Source of the DNA: Mucilaginibacter aquaedulcis
Lineage (GTDB): Bacteria; Bacteroidota; Bacteroidia; Sphingobacteriales; Sphingobacteriaceae
Assembly (NCBI RefSeq): GCF_030409325.1
Contig: NZ_JAUFPR010000002.1
Coordinates: 2,232,001-2,296,000 of the forward strand
Direction of reading: 5' to 3'
Length of the DNA: 64,000 nt
Position 1 is the first letter of the stretch; the number at the start of each line of letters is the position of its first letter. Positions 1 through 8,376 of this stretch are shown piece after piece. The notes beneath the pieces are model-generated. The model made no database searches. It worked only from the letters and a program-made list of their open reading frames with translations, and was not told the origin of the DNA. The position numbers and the translations under genes are program-made.

Positions 1-2
1 AA

Positions 3-104
3 CTTATTAAGTATACAGATGTTTTTATGGCTATGGAAACAGCTACAGATAGCTGTGAAGATGCCACCCTGGTAATTGAAAGTATCCTGATCAAGAACGG
101 TTAA
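3..104 (+). CDS. DUF47 family phosphate transport regulator, 3' end
   Basis: Only the last 33 codons are in the window; the gene starts upstream. The readable end (residues like YTDVFMAMETATDSCED, ending in IESILIKNG) resembles the C-terminus of DUF47/PhoU-like proteins, which usually sit beside a Pit-type phosphate permease and regulate it. The acidic helix with a Cys-Glu-Asp motif is typical of the last helix of that family. The gene ends just before a strong hairpin terminator. The family call rests on a short stretch, so it is likely rather than certain. Confidence 0.6.
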   Translation, partial: LIKYTDVFMAMETATDSCEDATLVIESILIKNG

Positions 105-141
105 TGATATAAATTACTATATAGGGTTTTAATCCTATAAT

Positions 142-181
142 AAAAAGAGCCTCTTTTGTTAATACAAAAGAGGCTCTTTTT
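142..181. terminator. Bidirectional intrinsic terminator
   Basis: A perfect 17-bp inverted repeat (142-158 with 165-181) has a 6-base loop. Its A-rich and T-rich flanks give a U-tract on either strand. It separates the rightward DUF47 gene from the leftward receptor gene ending at 205, so it can stop transcription from both sides. Confidence 0.85.
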
Positions 182-204
182 ATTATAACCCTAACGGTAA
201 GGTA

Positions 205-2721
205 TTATTTACTTTTACCGCCGCCACCACCGTTGTTACCTTCTTTGGCTTTATCTGTTGGAGGGGTATCCGGACTGCCGTTTATATTGTCGTCTTCTTT
301 GTTATTGTTCTCTTTCTTAAAGTCGAGCTTACCAAACTTGTAACTCAGGCTTATGCCAAATGAACGTACCGGCACCTGCCTGATATTAACCTGGTTAAAG
401 CTACTGCCAAACGTTGTTGAACGCTGCCCAACAAAATTGGCAAACGGGTTAGAGGCGGTAAGGCCGAAGCTGAATTTTTTATTCAGGATCATTTTACGCA
501 TGGCTATGTTGTAGAATACAAACTTAGGATTAACACCCTGAATGCCTTTTTGCGATGAATTGTAATTGCCAAAAAACTCGGCACTAAGATCATGACCAAA
601 GTTATACTGTGCATTCAGGTTTAAACGGTATGTAAAACCGCTTACCGTGGCCGAGCCCGGATTTCTGCTGATGCGGTCAGAAAATATCATGTTGGTGCGC
701 AGGCTTAATTTACTGGTAACCGGTAATGAACCATATAAATTGATTCCGGTACGGATCTGCGAACCTAAGTTGTACCACTGGTTTAATGAAACATCTGTGT
801 ATGGTGTACCATTAGCATTAAAGGTTGGATAGAAAGTGGCGAACTGTTGTATATCATCAGAATTGTAGCGGTAAAATGCCGCTACATTAATATTAGCTCC
901 TTTTTCAAATGATTTATTGTATCCAAGTTCAAAGTTGTCGCCACGCTCTGGTTTAAGGTTAGGGTTTCCTGTGCTGATGTTATGCGGATCGCTGATATTC
1001 AGGAAGGGGTTCAACGCGCCATAATCAGGCCTTTCGATGCGACGGGTATAGCTTAATTTTATTGATTGGCTATCACCTATTTTATGCGAGAATACTAAAG
1101 ATGGCACCAGGATATTATAATCAGGAATATCAGCGCCTTTAAAATCGGCCTTAATAATAGTATACTCATCTCTTAGACCTGCCTTCACATCCAAAAAATT
1201 ATGGAACAATGAGATAGTGGCCGAAAGGTAGTAAGCATATATTTTGCTATCATAAATAAAGCCATAGGTTTGATTTGCATTAGGTACAAAAGCATCGTCC
1301 TTCAGGGTATCAGTAACCACATTGTTATTGATGTGAGTAAAATCAAGCTTGGCCCCGGTTTCGATAGTAAAATTTTTGCTTACCGGATGAGTATAGTCGA
1401 TAGAAACGTTGGTTTCCCTGTCTGTACCTGGGTTATTATTTGATATACCTGATGAGGGCCTGTTTATATTTAAAAAGTCTGTTTGCTGAAACGAGCTGAA
1501 GCTGTTATTGCCAAAACTTTCAGTATATAACACATTAAGTTCCTGCCCTTCTTTTTCAAATGTTTTCTTGTAACCTACACTTACATCGGTTGACCGGCCA
1601 TTGAATTTACTGCGCGAATTACGGATATCTAAAATATTGGATAGTAAATTACCTGAGTCATCAACCTTACGGGTATCTTCATTAGTAACCCCATTGGCGT
1701 GGTTGCCAAAATGGTTAAATCCAACAGATGCATTCAAATCATCATGCTTGCTGATATTCCAGGTAAAGTTTAAACCTGATTGATAACCATTGCGGGTAAA
1801 GTTGTTGCTGCCATTTTGCAGCAGATTAGTTATATTATTTGCAGAATCTCTTGATGTACGGGTACGCGAATTAGGCGAATTACTGTTAAGCTGGGCATTC
1901 CCACTAAAAAACGCGTTCACACCAAAATTGCCTTTGCGAACATTAAGGTTAAATGATCCGTTTTCACGACGTGTACCTGCTGATAAGTTAACACTGCCGT
2001 TCACGCCCTCTACCCTACTATCTTTTAAAATAATATTAACAATACCACCAGTTCCTGCTGCATCATATTTTGCACCGGGACTGGTAACCACTTCAATACT
2101 TTTGATCTGGCTGGCCGGGATGCTTTGCAATGCATCGGCCAGGCTTGCTCCAAAAATGCTTGATGGCTTACCGTTTATCAAAAAACGGATATTAGCGTTG
2201 CCCTGAAGCTCCACATTGCCATCAATATCAACAGTTATTTGAGGTACCTTTTTCAATATATCAATAGCTACACCTCCCTGCGCACTCAGGTCATTTTGCG
2301 GGTTATATACCATTTTATCGATCTTGTTTTCAACCGTTGGGGTTTTGGCCGTAATGGTTACCCCTTGTAACTGATGCGATACCGGTGCAAGTTTTATCTC
2401 ACCAATTGATACAACGGCACCATCCTTAACAATTACGTGCTCAATTGTAGCACGCTGGTAGCCCATAAAATCGGCAGTAATCTTGTATTCACCAGCTGGG
2501 ATATTTGCCACCGTAAAGTTACCCTTAGGATCTGTACTGATTCCGTTAAATGGTGAAGCGTTACCCTGCTTATATACAGATATGGTGGCATAGTCTACAG
2601 GCTGTTTATTGGTAGCATCGGTAACTTTACCACTTATTTTACCCTTAACCGCAGGATTTACCTGGGCCAAAACACTTACAGAAATAAAAACAGATAAAAA
2701 CAGCGTGTAAAAAACCTTCAT
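205..2721 (-). CDS. TonB-dependent receptor, outer-membrane beta-barrel family, with Gly-rich C-terminal tail
   Basis: An 838-residue outer-membrane protein. A signal peptide (about 1-19, ending SVLAQ) is followed by a carboxypeptidase-regulatory-like Ig-fold domain (about 27-112), a TonB plug (about 118-235, with the LINGKPSS and GTGGIVNIILK stretches) and a long beta-barrel to about residue 800. This order matches the OMP_b-brl_3 receptors of Bacteroidota. There is no SusD partner next door, so a glycan-uptake role is not supported; the substrate is unknown. The protein does not stop at the final barrel strand: about 35 charged residues ending in a run of glycines and KSK follow the last SLSYKFGKL strand, so the usual terminal aromatic BAM signal is internal. 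Single gene, no obvious operon partner. Confidence 0.9.
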   Translation of the reverse strand: MKVFYTLFLSVFISVSVLAQVNPAVKGKISGKVTDATNKQPVDYATISVYKQGNASPFNGISTDPKGNFTVANIPAGEYKITADFMGYQRATIEHVIVKDGAVVSIGEIKLAPVSHQLQGVTITAKTPTVENKIDKMVYNPQNDLSAQGGVAIDILKKVPQITVDIDGNVELQGNANIRFLINGKPSSIFGASLADALQSIPASQIKSIEVVTSPGAKYDAAGTGGIVNIILKDSRVEGVNGSVNLSAGTRRENGSFNLNVRKGNFGVNAFFSGNAQLNSNSPNSRTRTSRDSANNITNLLQNGSNNFTRNGYQSGLNFTWNISKHDDLNASVGFNHFGNHANGVTNEDTRKVDDSGNLLSNILDIRNSRSKFNGRSTDVSVGYKKTFEKEGQELNVLYTESFGNNSFSSFQQTDFLNINRPSSGISNNNPGTDRETNVSIDYTHPVSKNFTIETGAKLDFTHINNNVVTDTLKDDAFVPNANQTYGFIYDSKIYAYYLSATISLFHNFLDVKAGLRDEYTIIKADFKGADIPDYNILVPSLVFSHKIGDSQSIKLSYTRRIERPDYGALNPFLNISDPHNISTGNPNLKPERGDNFELGYNKSFEKGANINVAAFYRYNSDDIQQFATFYPTFNANGTPYTDVSLNQWYNLGSQIRTGINLYGSLPVTSKLSLRTNMIFSDRISRNPGSATVSGFTYRLNLNAQYNFGHDLSAEFFGNYNSSQKGIQGVNPKFVFYNIAMRKMILNKKFSFGLTASNPFANFVGQRSTTFGSSFNQVNIRQVPVRSFGISLSYKFGKLDFKKENNNKEDDNINGSPDTPPTDKAKEGNNGGGGGKSK

Positions 2722-2847
2722 TACTTTATAGACAGTATAATTGAGCTGCGAATTTGAAAAGAAAGATTGGATAAATACTGAATTTTATGAATTGTTGTGG
2801 ATTTGTTACAATAAGGTTAAAAAATTTACGTTAAGCTTGCCATTATC

Positions 2848-3261
2848 TTAAAAAATAAGCACCAAAGTGCCGGCAATAATTAACAAAGCCCCTATTGCAT
2901 TTTTTACCGTAAGTGGTTCGCCCAGAAACAGAACAGATAATGCGATGGCCAGTGCAACACTCAATTTATCAACCGGTGCTACCTGCGATACCTTGCCCAG
3001 TTGCAGGGCCCTAAAATAGCAGATCCATGAGAGGCCGGTGGCACAACCCGAAAGTATAAGGAACGTCCAGTTAACCCTGGTTAAATTACCTATACCCTGA
3101 TTGCTTCCTTTGAATAGTACAATAGCCCAGGCCAGTATAAGTATAATTACGGTACGTATGGCAGTTGCCAGATCGGTATCAACCCCTTTTATGCCAACCT
3201 TGGCAAATATTGCGGTAAGGGCAGCAAACAGTGCCGAAAGTAAAGCGTATATCCACCACAT
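2848..3261 (-). CDS. EamA/DMT-family transporter, single five-helix unit
   Basis: A 137-residue, almost wholly hydrophobic protein with about five predicted membrane helices. It shows the EamA signature region (ALQLGKVSQVAPVDKLSVALA, then LGEPLT and a GALLIIAGTLVLI end helix). This is the half-size form of the drug/metabolite transporter superfamily; such proteins are thought to work as dimers in the inner membrane. The substrate cannot be told from sequence. It lies 126 bases upstream of the outer-membrane receptor on the same strand, probably as its own unit. Confidence 0.85.
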   Translation of the reverse strand: MWWIYALLSALFAALTAIFAKVGIKGVDTDLATAIRTVIILILAWAIVLFKGSNQGIGNLTRVNWTFLILSGCATGLSWICYFRALQLGKVSQVAPVDKLSVALAIALSVLFLGEPLTVKNAIGALLIIAGTLVLIF

Positions 3262-3508
3262 ATTTTTTATTTTAATTGCTTTGGACGATGAGTTGAATGA
3301 TCTTTTTTTATCAAAAGCTTAACATATACTTTATTATATAAACCCAAACAAACGCTAATTTGCTTGCTCATTCTGTATTAAATCTGTTTCAATTTAAAAT
3401 ATTTATAAAAAAATAGATAATTACGCTTTGGCAGCATGGAAAAATTAATTTCTCACAAACTTTCTACAGAATCGGTACTCACCTTAGTGGTAATTCACTA
3501 AAACAACC

Positions 3509-4513
3509 ATGAAAAAATTAATTTTAGGCGCTGCCCTGTTCGCCGTCACCAGCCTGGTTCCTCAATTGTTAAAGGCGCAAACCTATGTAGCTGATAAAAC
3601 CATTGCATTGCCTGGCGATGGAGGCTATGATTACCTGGCAATTGATAAAGAAAATAACCGGTTATACGTATCACACGCTACACAGGTAAACGTTATTGAC
3701 CTCGCCACAGAAAAGCCGGTTGGTTCAATCAGCGACATGAAAGGGGTGCATGGCATTGCCATTGTAAACAAATTAAACCGCGGTTTTATAAGTGATGGTA
3801 AAGCCAACGCGGTGGTTGCGTTTGATTTAAAAACATTTAAGGTAATTGCTACCATTTCACTTACTGAAGCGAATGGCCCCGACGCTATTATGTATGACCC
3901 GTACTCCAACCGTGTTTTTACCTTTAATGGCGAAAGCAATAACTCGTCAGTAATTGACCCGGTTACCTTAAAGCAAACAGGTACCGTTGCGCTTGGAGGC
4001 GGCCCCGAGTTTGCCGTGGCAGATGGTAAGGGAAAAATATATAACAATCTTGAAGATAAAAGCAGCCTTAATGTAATTGATAGTAAAGCACTAAAGGTTA
4101 TTAAAAACTATCCGTTGGCGCCATGCGGAGGCCCTACCGGCCTTGCTCTTGATGCGGTTCATGAACGTTTATTCACCGTTTGTCGAGAAAATAAAGGTGT
4201 AAGTGTAATTAATGCCAATACGGGCAAAATAGTTAGTACCTTGCCCATAGGCGCAGGGGTTGATGCTGTTGCTTATGATGCTGAAACTAAGTTGATATTT
4301 TGTTCATGCGGCGATGGAACAACAACCATTATAAAACAAAAATCGGCCGATGAGTATGCTGTTGTACAGGTGTTAAAAACTGCCGAACGGGCCCGAACCC
4401 TCGCCCTCGATAGTAAAACCCACAAAATTTATTTAAGCGTTGCCCAATTTGAAAACGGCACAAGAAAAACCATACCAAACACTTTTAAAGTGCTGGTATT
4501 CAAACTTCAGTAA
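3509..4513 (+). CDS. Secreted YncE-like beta-propeller protein
   Basis: A 334-residue protein with a signal peptide (about 1-23, ending LLKAQ) and repeating blades of about 42 residues that carry phrases such as NRLYVSHATQVNVIDLAT, NRGFISDG and HKIYLSVAQ. This is the YVTN/YncE seven-bladed propeller pattern. These proteins are periplasmic or exported and are often binding or scaffold modules; no catalytic residues stand out. The ATG at 3509 gives a clean signal peptide. It stands alone, followed by about 120 bases of AT-rich DNA before the desaturase gene. Confidence 0.85.
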   Translation: MKKLILGAALFAVTSLVPQLLKAQTYVADKTIALPGDGGYDYLAIDKENNRLYVSHATQVNVIDLATEKPVGSISDMKGVHGIAIVNKLNRGFISDGKANAVVAFDLKTFKVIATISLTEANGPDAIMYDPYSNRVFTFNGESNNSSVIDPVTLKQTGTVALGGGPEFAVADGKGKIYNNLEDKSSLNVIDSKALKVIKNYPLAPCGGPTGLALDAVHERLFTVCRENKGVSVINANTGKIVSTLPIGAGVDAVAYDAETKLIFCSCGDGTTTIIKQKSADEYAVVQVLKTAERARTLALDSKTHKIYLSVAQFENGTRKTIPNTFKVLVFKLQ

Positions 4514-4631
4514 CATTTTTTATATAAAATATTCGTGAAATGTTTATGAAGTTTTTGCTACACATAATATTTTTTTACCAGAAAATGATATTTTCAACAC
4601 GTTATTCATATATTTAACGTTTATATTTTAT

Positions 4632-5672
4632 ATGATAAAGAAAACTGATTTTGTTTATTCCCAGGAGTCTGAACCACATCGTATCCGCACTAAGAAAATT
4701 TTAAAGCAATTTCCACAGCTCAGAAAGCTTATCGGAAAAAACCCGAACACCATATTTGCCATTATTGGCCTCGTTGCTTTTCAGGTAATTTTAGCCTGGT
4801 TTTTGCGCGACCAATCATGGTGGCTTATTTTTGGCGCTGCCTATTTATTAGGCGCCTTTGCAGATCATGCCCTGTTTGTTATGATTCACGAATGCACACA
4901 TCAGTTGTTGTTCAAAAATCGTAATGCCAATCGTTGGGCTGCAATGTTTGCCAATTTACCGCAAATACTGCCAAGTGCCATATCGTTTGAAAAATACCAT
5001 ATTAAACACCACTCTTTTCAGGGCGTACATGAACTTGATGCCGATTTGCCAAACAAATGGGAAGCAAAACTGATCAGCAATTCGTTTTTTGGTAAAGCTT
5101 TATGGTTGCTGTTTTTCCCGGTTTTCCAGCTTTTCCGTTTGTCAAGATTACGTGAAATTCACCCTTTTGATGGCTGGATATTTACCAATTTCGTATCGCA
5201 GGTAATATTCACAACTGCCATCTGGTACTTTATGGGATGGCCTGCTGTAGCTTTTTTACTGTTAAGCTTTTCTTTTTCTGTTGGCTTGCACCCACTTGGC
5301 GCCCGTTGGATACAGGAGCACTACCTTACCCACAGTGTTGAGCAGGAAACATACAGCTATTATGGTAATTTTAATGTGGTAGCTTTCAACGTAGGTTTTC
5401 ATAATGAGCATCATGACTTCCCTTCAATACCATGGAACAAACTTCCGGAAATTAAGAAAACCGCTCCAGAATACTACGATACCTTACATTACCACACCTC
5501 ATGGACCAAATTATTTTTCCGCTTTTTGTTTGATCGTGAAATATCATTGTTCAACCGAATCTTAAGGAAAGACCGCGGCCGTGTAGCCATAACCGATATA
5601 TCTAAACCAGATATAGACATGGTTAAGGCCGAAACCTTGAAACCAGATCTGGAAGTAAGCATCAGCAAATAA
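4632..5672 (+). CDS. Membrane fatty-acid desaturase resembling dihydroceramide delta-4 desaturase (DEGS type)
   Basis: A 346-residue di-iron membrane desaturase. The three histidine boxes are H86ECTH90, H123IKHH127 and H257NEHH261, separated by hydrophobic pairs of helices. The surroundings are strikingly like eukaryotic sphingolipid delta-4 desaturases: an FANLP stretch, then KYHIKHHSFQG followed by an acidic DADLP, then EHY, ETYSYYGNFN, FNVGFHNEHHDFPSIP, and a late APEYYD block. The family adds a trans double bond to the sphingoid base of ceramide. Sphingobacteria make sphingolipids, so a ceramide-like substrate is plausible; this is inference. The next gene is a hydroxylase of a family that also includes sphingoid and fatty-acyl hydroxylases. 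A weak GC hairpin with a T-run follows the stop (about 5680-5702). Confidence 0.82.
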   Translation: MIKKTDFVYSQESEPHRIRTKKILKQFPQLRKLIGKNPNTIFAIIGLVAFQVILAWFLRDQSWWLIFGAAYLLGAFADHALFVMIHECTHQLLFKNRNANRWAAMFANLPQILPSAISFEKYHIKHHSFQGVHELDADLPNKWEAKLISNSFFGKALWLLFFPVFQLFRLSRLREIHPFDGWIFTNFVSQVIFTTAIWYFMGWPAVAFLLLSFSFSVGLHPLGARWIQEHYLTHSVEQETYSYYGNFNVVAFNVGFHNEHHDFPSIPWNKLPEIKKTAPEYYDTLHYHTSWTKLFFRFLFDREISLFNRILRKDRGRVAITDISKPDIDMVKAETLKPDLEVSISK

Positions 5673-5831
5673 TATTCATAAGGGCCTTAAAGGCCTTTTT
5701 TTATTTCATGAGTCTTAAGTTATCCTGCCCTACATACCTCCCGGAAAAAATGAACGAATGATGAAGAGCCGAAAATCAATTACAAGGCTATAGCTAAATT
5801 GATTTACTTTTAACGCTCTATTAATTTAACT

Positions 5832-6668
5832 ATGGCAGAGCTGCGCTCATTTTTTTCAAGACACGAAGATCTAACTCAAGTACTTTTATACGCAGGCATC
5901 ATAACAAGCCTCTGGTTTGCCGAAATCATGGTATCGGCCGAAAGCATCAAATACAAATGGAAACATTCAACCGTAAATGCCCTTTTCATATTCACCGCAT
6001 TACCCATACAGTTATTATTAACAACCTTTGTTATTCTTATCTCTAAATGGGACATTGCCCATCATTGGGGAATCATCAATTTTATACCCCATCACCGTAA
6101 TCATTGGGTTTATTACATCAGCCTGTTTATTTTGCTTGACTTGTGCGAGTACATTTATCACGTTACCATGCATAAAGTTGAAGCTTTATGGAAATTTCAC
6201 CTCGTTCACCATAGCGACCTTAAAGTTGATGTATCTACCACCACCCGCGAACATCCCTGCGAAACCGCCATACGCACCGGTTTCCTGATGCTTTGGGTAT
6301 TTATTTGCGGCCCCGCTATTGGCGTTTTAATCTTACGCCAAACCTTTCAGTCGTTTTCTAATATTATAGCACATACAGAGTTCCGTTTGCCCGAAAAAGT
6401 TAATCGTATTGTTGGCCTGGTTTTTATTACCCCAAACCTGCACCATGTACACCACCATTATCAACTACCTTATACTGACTGTAACTATGGTGATGTATTA
6501 AGCATTTGGGACAGGCTATTTGGCACTTATGGCAAACTCAGCAAAACTGAAACTGTATTTGGTATTGATACGCACATGAATGAGCAGCTAAATGGCAATT
6601 TTGCAGGTGTGGTTAAATTACCTTTCCAAAAATTTGAAAGACCAACTCAACAGCACAATAATTATTAA
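5832..6668 (+). CDS. Sterol desaturase / fatty-acid hydroxylase superfamily membrane protein
   Basis: A 278-residue integral membrane di-iron hydroxylase. Conserved histidine clusters are H110..H114, H123LVHH127, H181 and H204HVHHH209, followed by the typical Tyr-rich NYGDVLSIWDRLFGTY segment. Three or four membrane helices precede and separate them. The superfamily holds sterol C4/C5 oxidases, sphingoid C4-hydroxylases, fatty-acid 2-hydroxylases and alkylglycerol monooxygenase. Position 160 bases behind the DEGS-like desaturase suggests a shared lipid, perhaps the sphingolipid, but the exact substrate cannot be read from the sequence. ATG start, same strand as its neighbour. Confidence 0.85.
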   Translation: MAELRSFFSRHEDLTQVLLYAGIITSLWFAEIMVSAESIKYKWKHSTVNALFIFTALPIQLLLTTFVILISKWDIAHHWGIINFIPHHRNHWVYYISLFILLDLCEYIYHVTMHKVEALWKFHLVHHSDLKVDVSTTTREHPCETAIRTGFLMLWVFICGPAIGVLILRQTFQSFSNIIAHTEFRLPEKVNRIVGLVFITPNLHHVHHHYQLPYTDCNYGDVLSIWDRLFGTYGKLSKTETVFGIDTHMNEQLNGNFAGVVKLPFQKFERPTQQHNNY

Positions 6669-6755
6669 CAGATACAAATTACCCACTGACAAAATTAATT
6701 AACACAGGTGCAACCAATCTAAAAATTCATTATAATTGCTAATATTTTTAGCAAT

Positions 6756-7196
6756 ATGGATTTATTGAATACTGCCGAACAGCTTGTTATATTTAGCCGG
6801 TACATAGGCCAACAGGTAATGATCACCAGCCTGTTGAATAATCAAATAACCATTGGTACGCTTACCGGTGTAAAGCAAAACGGAATGCAGGTTATGGTTG
6901 ATGATGTGAGCAGATGGATACCGATGACAGACAATTTTAAGGTTTGTGAAATTAAATTGTTACTGAAGCCTTTAAAAAAGTTGACCTCGGCTATTACTAC
7001 TACTGCAAACAGTTTACCGGTGCAAGCGTTTATAACACCATATTACCAGCAATTAGGATTTGATATGCCGGTTTTCATTTCGCCGGGGCATGGCTGTAAT
7101 TGCCAGTATGTGCAGGAAATTGGTCTTGCAGATTATCGTTCTCCGGCAGAAATATTTCAGCAGCATGCGTTGCTACTGGCATTTGAATCGGCATGA
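6756..7196 (+). CDS. Hypothetical protein, small beta-rich N-terminus
   Basis: A 146-residue soluble protein that I do not recognise. The first 70 residues alternate short beta-like stretches (GQQVMITSL, GTLTGVKQNGMQVMVDD, RWIPM), which could form a small barrel of the SH3 or Sm kind. The C-terminal half has a Gly-His-Gly-Cys-Asn-Cys motif (HGCNC). There is no signal peptide or membrane helix. It follows the hydroxylase by 87 bases, and an AT-rich leader precedes the ATG. Its position could link it to the lipid pair, but nothing in the protein supports that. Confidence 0.6.
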   Translation: MDLLNTAEQLVIFSRYIGQQVMITSLLNNQITIGTLTGVKQNGMQVMVDDVSRWIPMTDNFKVCEIKLLLKPLKKLTSAITTTANSLPVQAFITPYYQQLGFDMPVFISPGHGCNCQYVQEIGLADYRSPAEIFQQHALLLAFESA

Positions 7197-7331
7197 AATG
7201 GCAATAAATCTATTATTGACTGAAAGTAATTTAAAGGCTAACTTATTCATCATTTGCTCATTAAAACCATTTAACCAATACAATACTCATACTATTTTGG
7301 TTAATTTGCGTTATTATTTGTAACAAATAAG

Positions 7332-8234
7332 ATGAGCAGATCAAAAAAATTAAAATTAATAGTGCCCTTGATAACCCTGCTTTTTGTAGGGGCCTTTGCC
7401 AAGCACAGGCTGTTTGACAGGCACACTCAATCTGGTACGCTCAGCAGTAAACAAATGGACGAAACATCGGGTATAGCCGCTTCAACCATTAACCCCGATA
7501 TTTATTATGTACATAATGACAGCGGCGATACAAGCCGTTTTTTTGCTATAACACCCGACGGAAAACTAAAGACCACCATTTTTTTTACCGGTGATAAAAA
7601 AATACCATTAGGCGTACGCGATTGCGAAGATATATCAGTAGGCCCCGGACCTGTAAAAGGAAAAAGCTATGTTTATATAGGTGACATTGGCGATAACGGC
7701 AGCTCCTGGCCATATATAACTATATATCGTACCCCGGAAAAAAAGTCATGGGCTACAGATAGTGTTGCCAACGCCAATGCTACACCACTCAATTTCAAAT
7801 ACCCTGATGGCCCCAAAGATGCCGAAACGATGATGGTTGACCCCATTGATAAACTGTTTTATATAGTAAGCAAACGTGGTGATACAGTAGGTGTTTACAC
7901 CGCCCCATTGAATAGCAATGTTAAGGATACTGTAGTTTTAACCAAGCGGGCCAAATTGTTTTTTCATGGGTTTAAGCCCTTTAAATGGATCACCGGCGGT
8001 GATATATCAAAAGATGGACAGCATGTTTTATTAAAGAGCTACGAAAAGGTTTACTACTGGAAACGCGAACCTAACGAGCATATTTGGGAAACCATGCTTA
8101 GAAAGCCCGAGGAGCCATCATACAAAGCCGAAAAACAAGGTGAGGCCATAGGTTTTACACCCGATGGTAAAGGTTATTATACTACCAGTGAAGGTGTATT
8201 TGCGCCCATCTACTATTACGAAACGCCGGATTAA
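7332..8234 (+). CDS. Secreted or membrane-anchored beta-propeller-like hypothetical protein
   Basis: A 300-residue protein with an N-terminal hydrophobic segment (about 6-24, after SRSKKLK) that acts as a signal peptide or anchor. The body reads as repeated propeller-like strands: DETSGIAAS, YYVHNDSGDTSRFFAI, DCEDISVGPG, YVYIGDIGDN, DAETMMVDP, ITGGDISKDG, GEAIGFTPDGKGYYTTSEG. The conserved Asp-Cys-Glu-Asp and Asp-Ala-Glu pairs resemble the esterase-like-phytase/SdiA-regulated kind of propeller, but I cannot assign a reaction. It ends before a REP-like palindrome shared with the convergent GH27 gene. Confidence 0.65.
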   Translation: MSRSKKLKLIVPLITLLFVGAFAKHRLFDRHTQSGTLSSKQMDETSGIAASTINPDIYYVHNDSGDTSRFFAITPDGKLKTTIFFTGDKKIPLGVRDCEDISVGPGPVKGKSYVYIGDIGDNGSSWPYITIYRTPEKKSWATDSVANANATPLNFKYPDGPKDAETMMVDPIDKLFYIVSKRGDTVGVYTAPLNSNVKDTVVLTKRAKLFFHGFKPFKWITGGDISKDGQHVLLKSYEKVYYWKREPNEHIWETMLRKPEEPSYKAEKQGEAIGFTPDGKGYYTTSEGVFAPIYYYETPD

Positions 8235-8268
8235 ATTGAGGTTTTTAACGCTTGTTAACTAATCCTGA

Positions 8269-8356
8269 TTGTCATTTCGACCGAAGGGAGAAATCTTACA
8301 CAATAGAACAAAACTACGTGTATAAGATCTCTCCTCGTGCCTCGTCGAGATGACAA
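8269..8356. repeat. REP-like imperfect palindrome, copy 1
   Basis: An 88-base element bounded by inverted ends TTGTCATTTCGA (8269-8280) and TCGAGATGACAA (8345-8356), matching 11 of 12. Inner arms GGGAGAAATCTTA and TAAGATCTCTCC also pair. A related copy lies at 17331-17440. It sits between convergent genes. Intergenic palindromes of this type are common in Bacteroidota; here it may end transcription from both sides. Confidence 0.8.
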
Positions 8357-8376
8357 GCTGTTTTAACTTTGTAATT

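Noticed and set aside
1790..2206. A 138-codon open frame antisense to the first outer-membrane receptor
   Set aside because: It lies within the plug and barrel part of a clear receptor gene and reads as Leu/Pro/Ser-rich shadow sequence.
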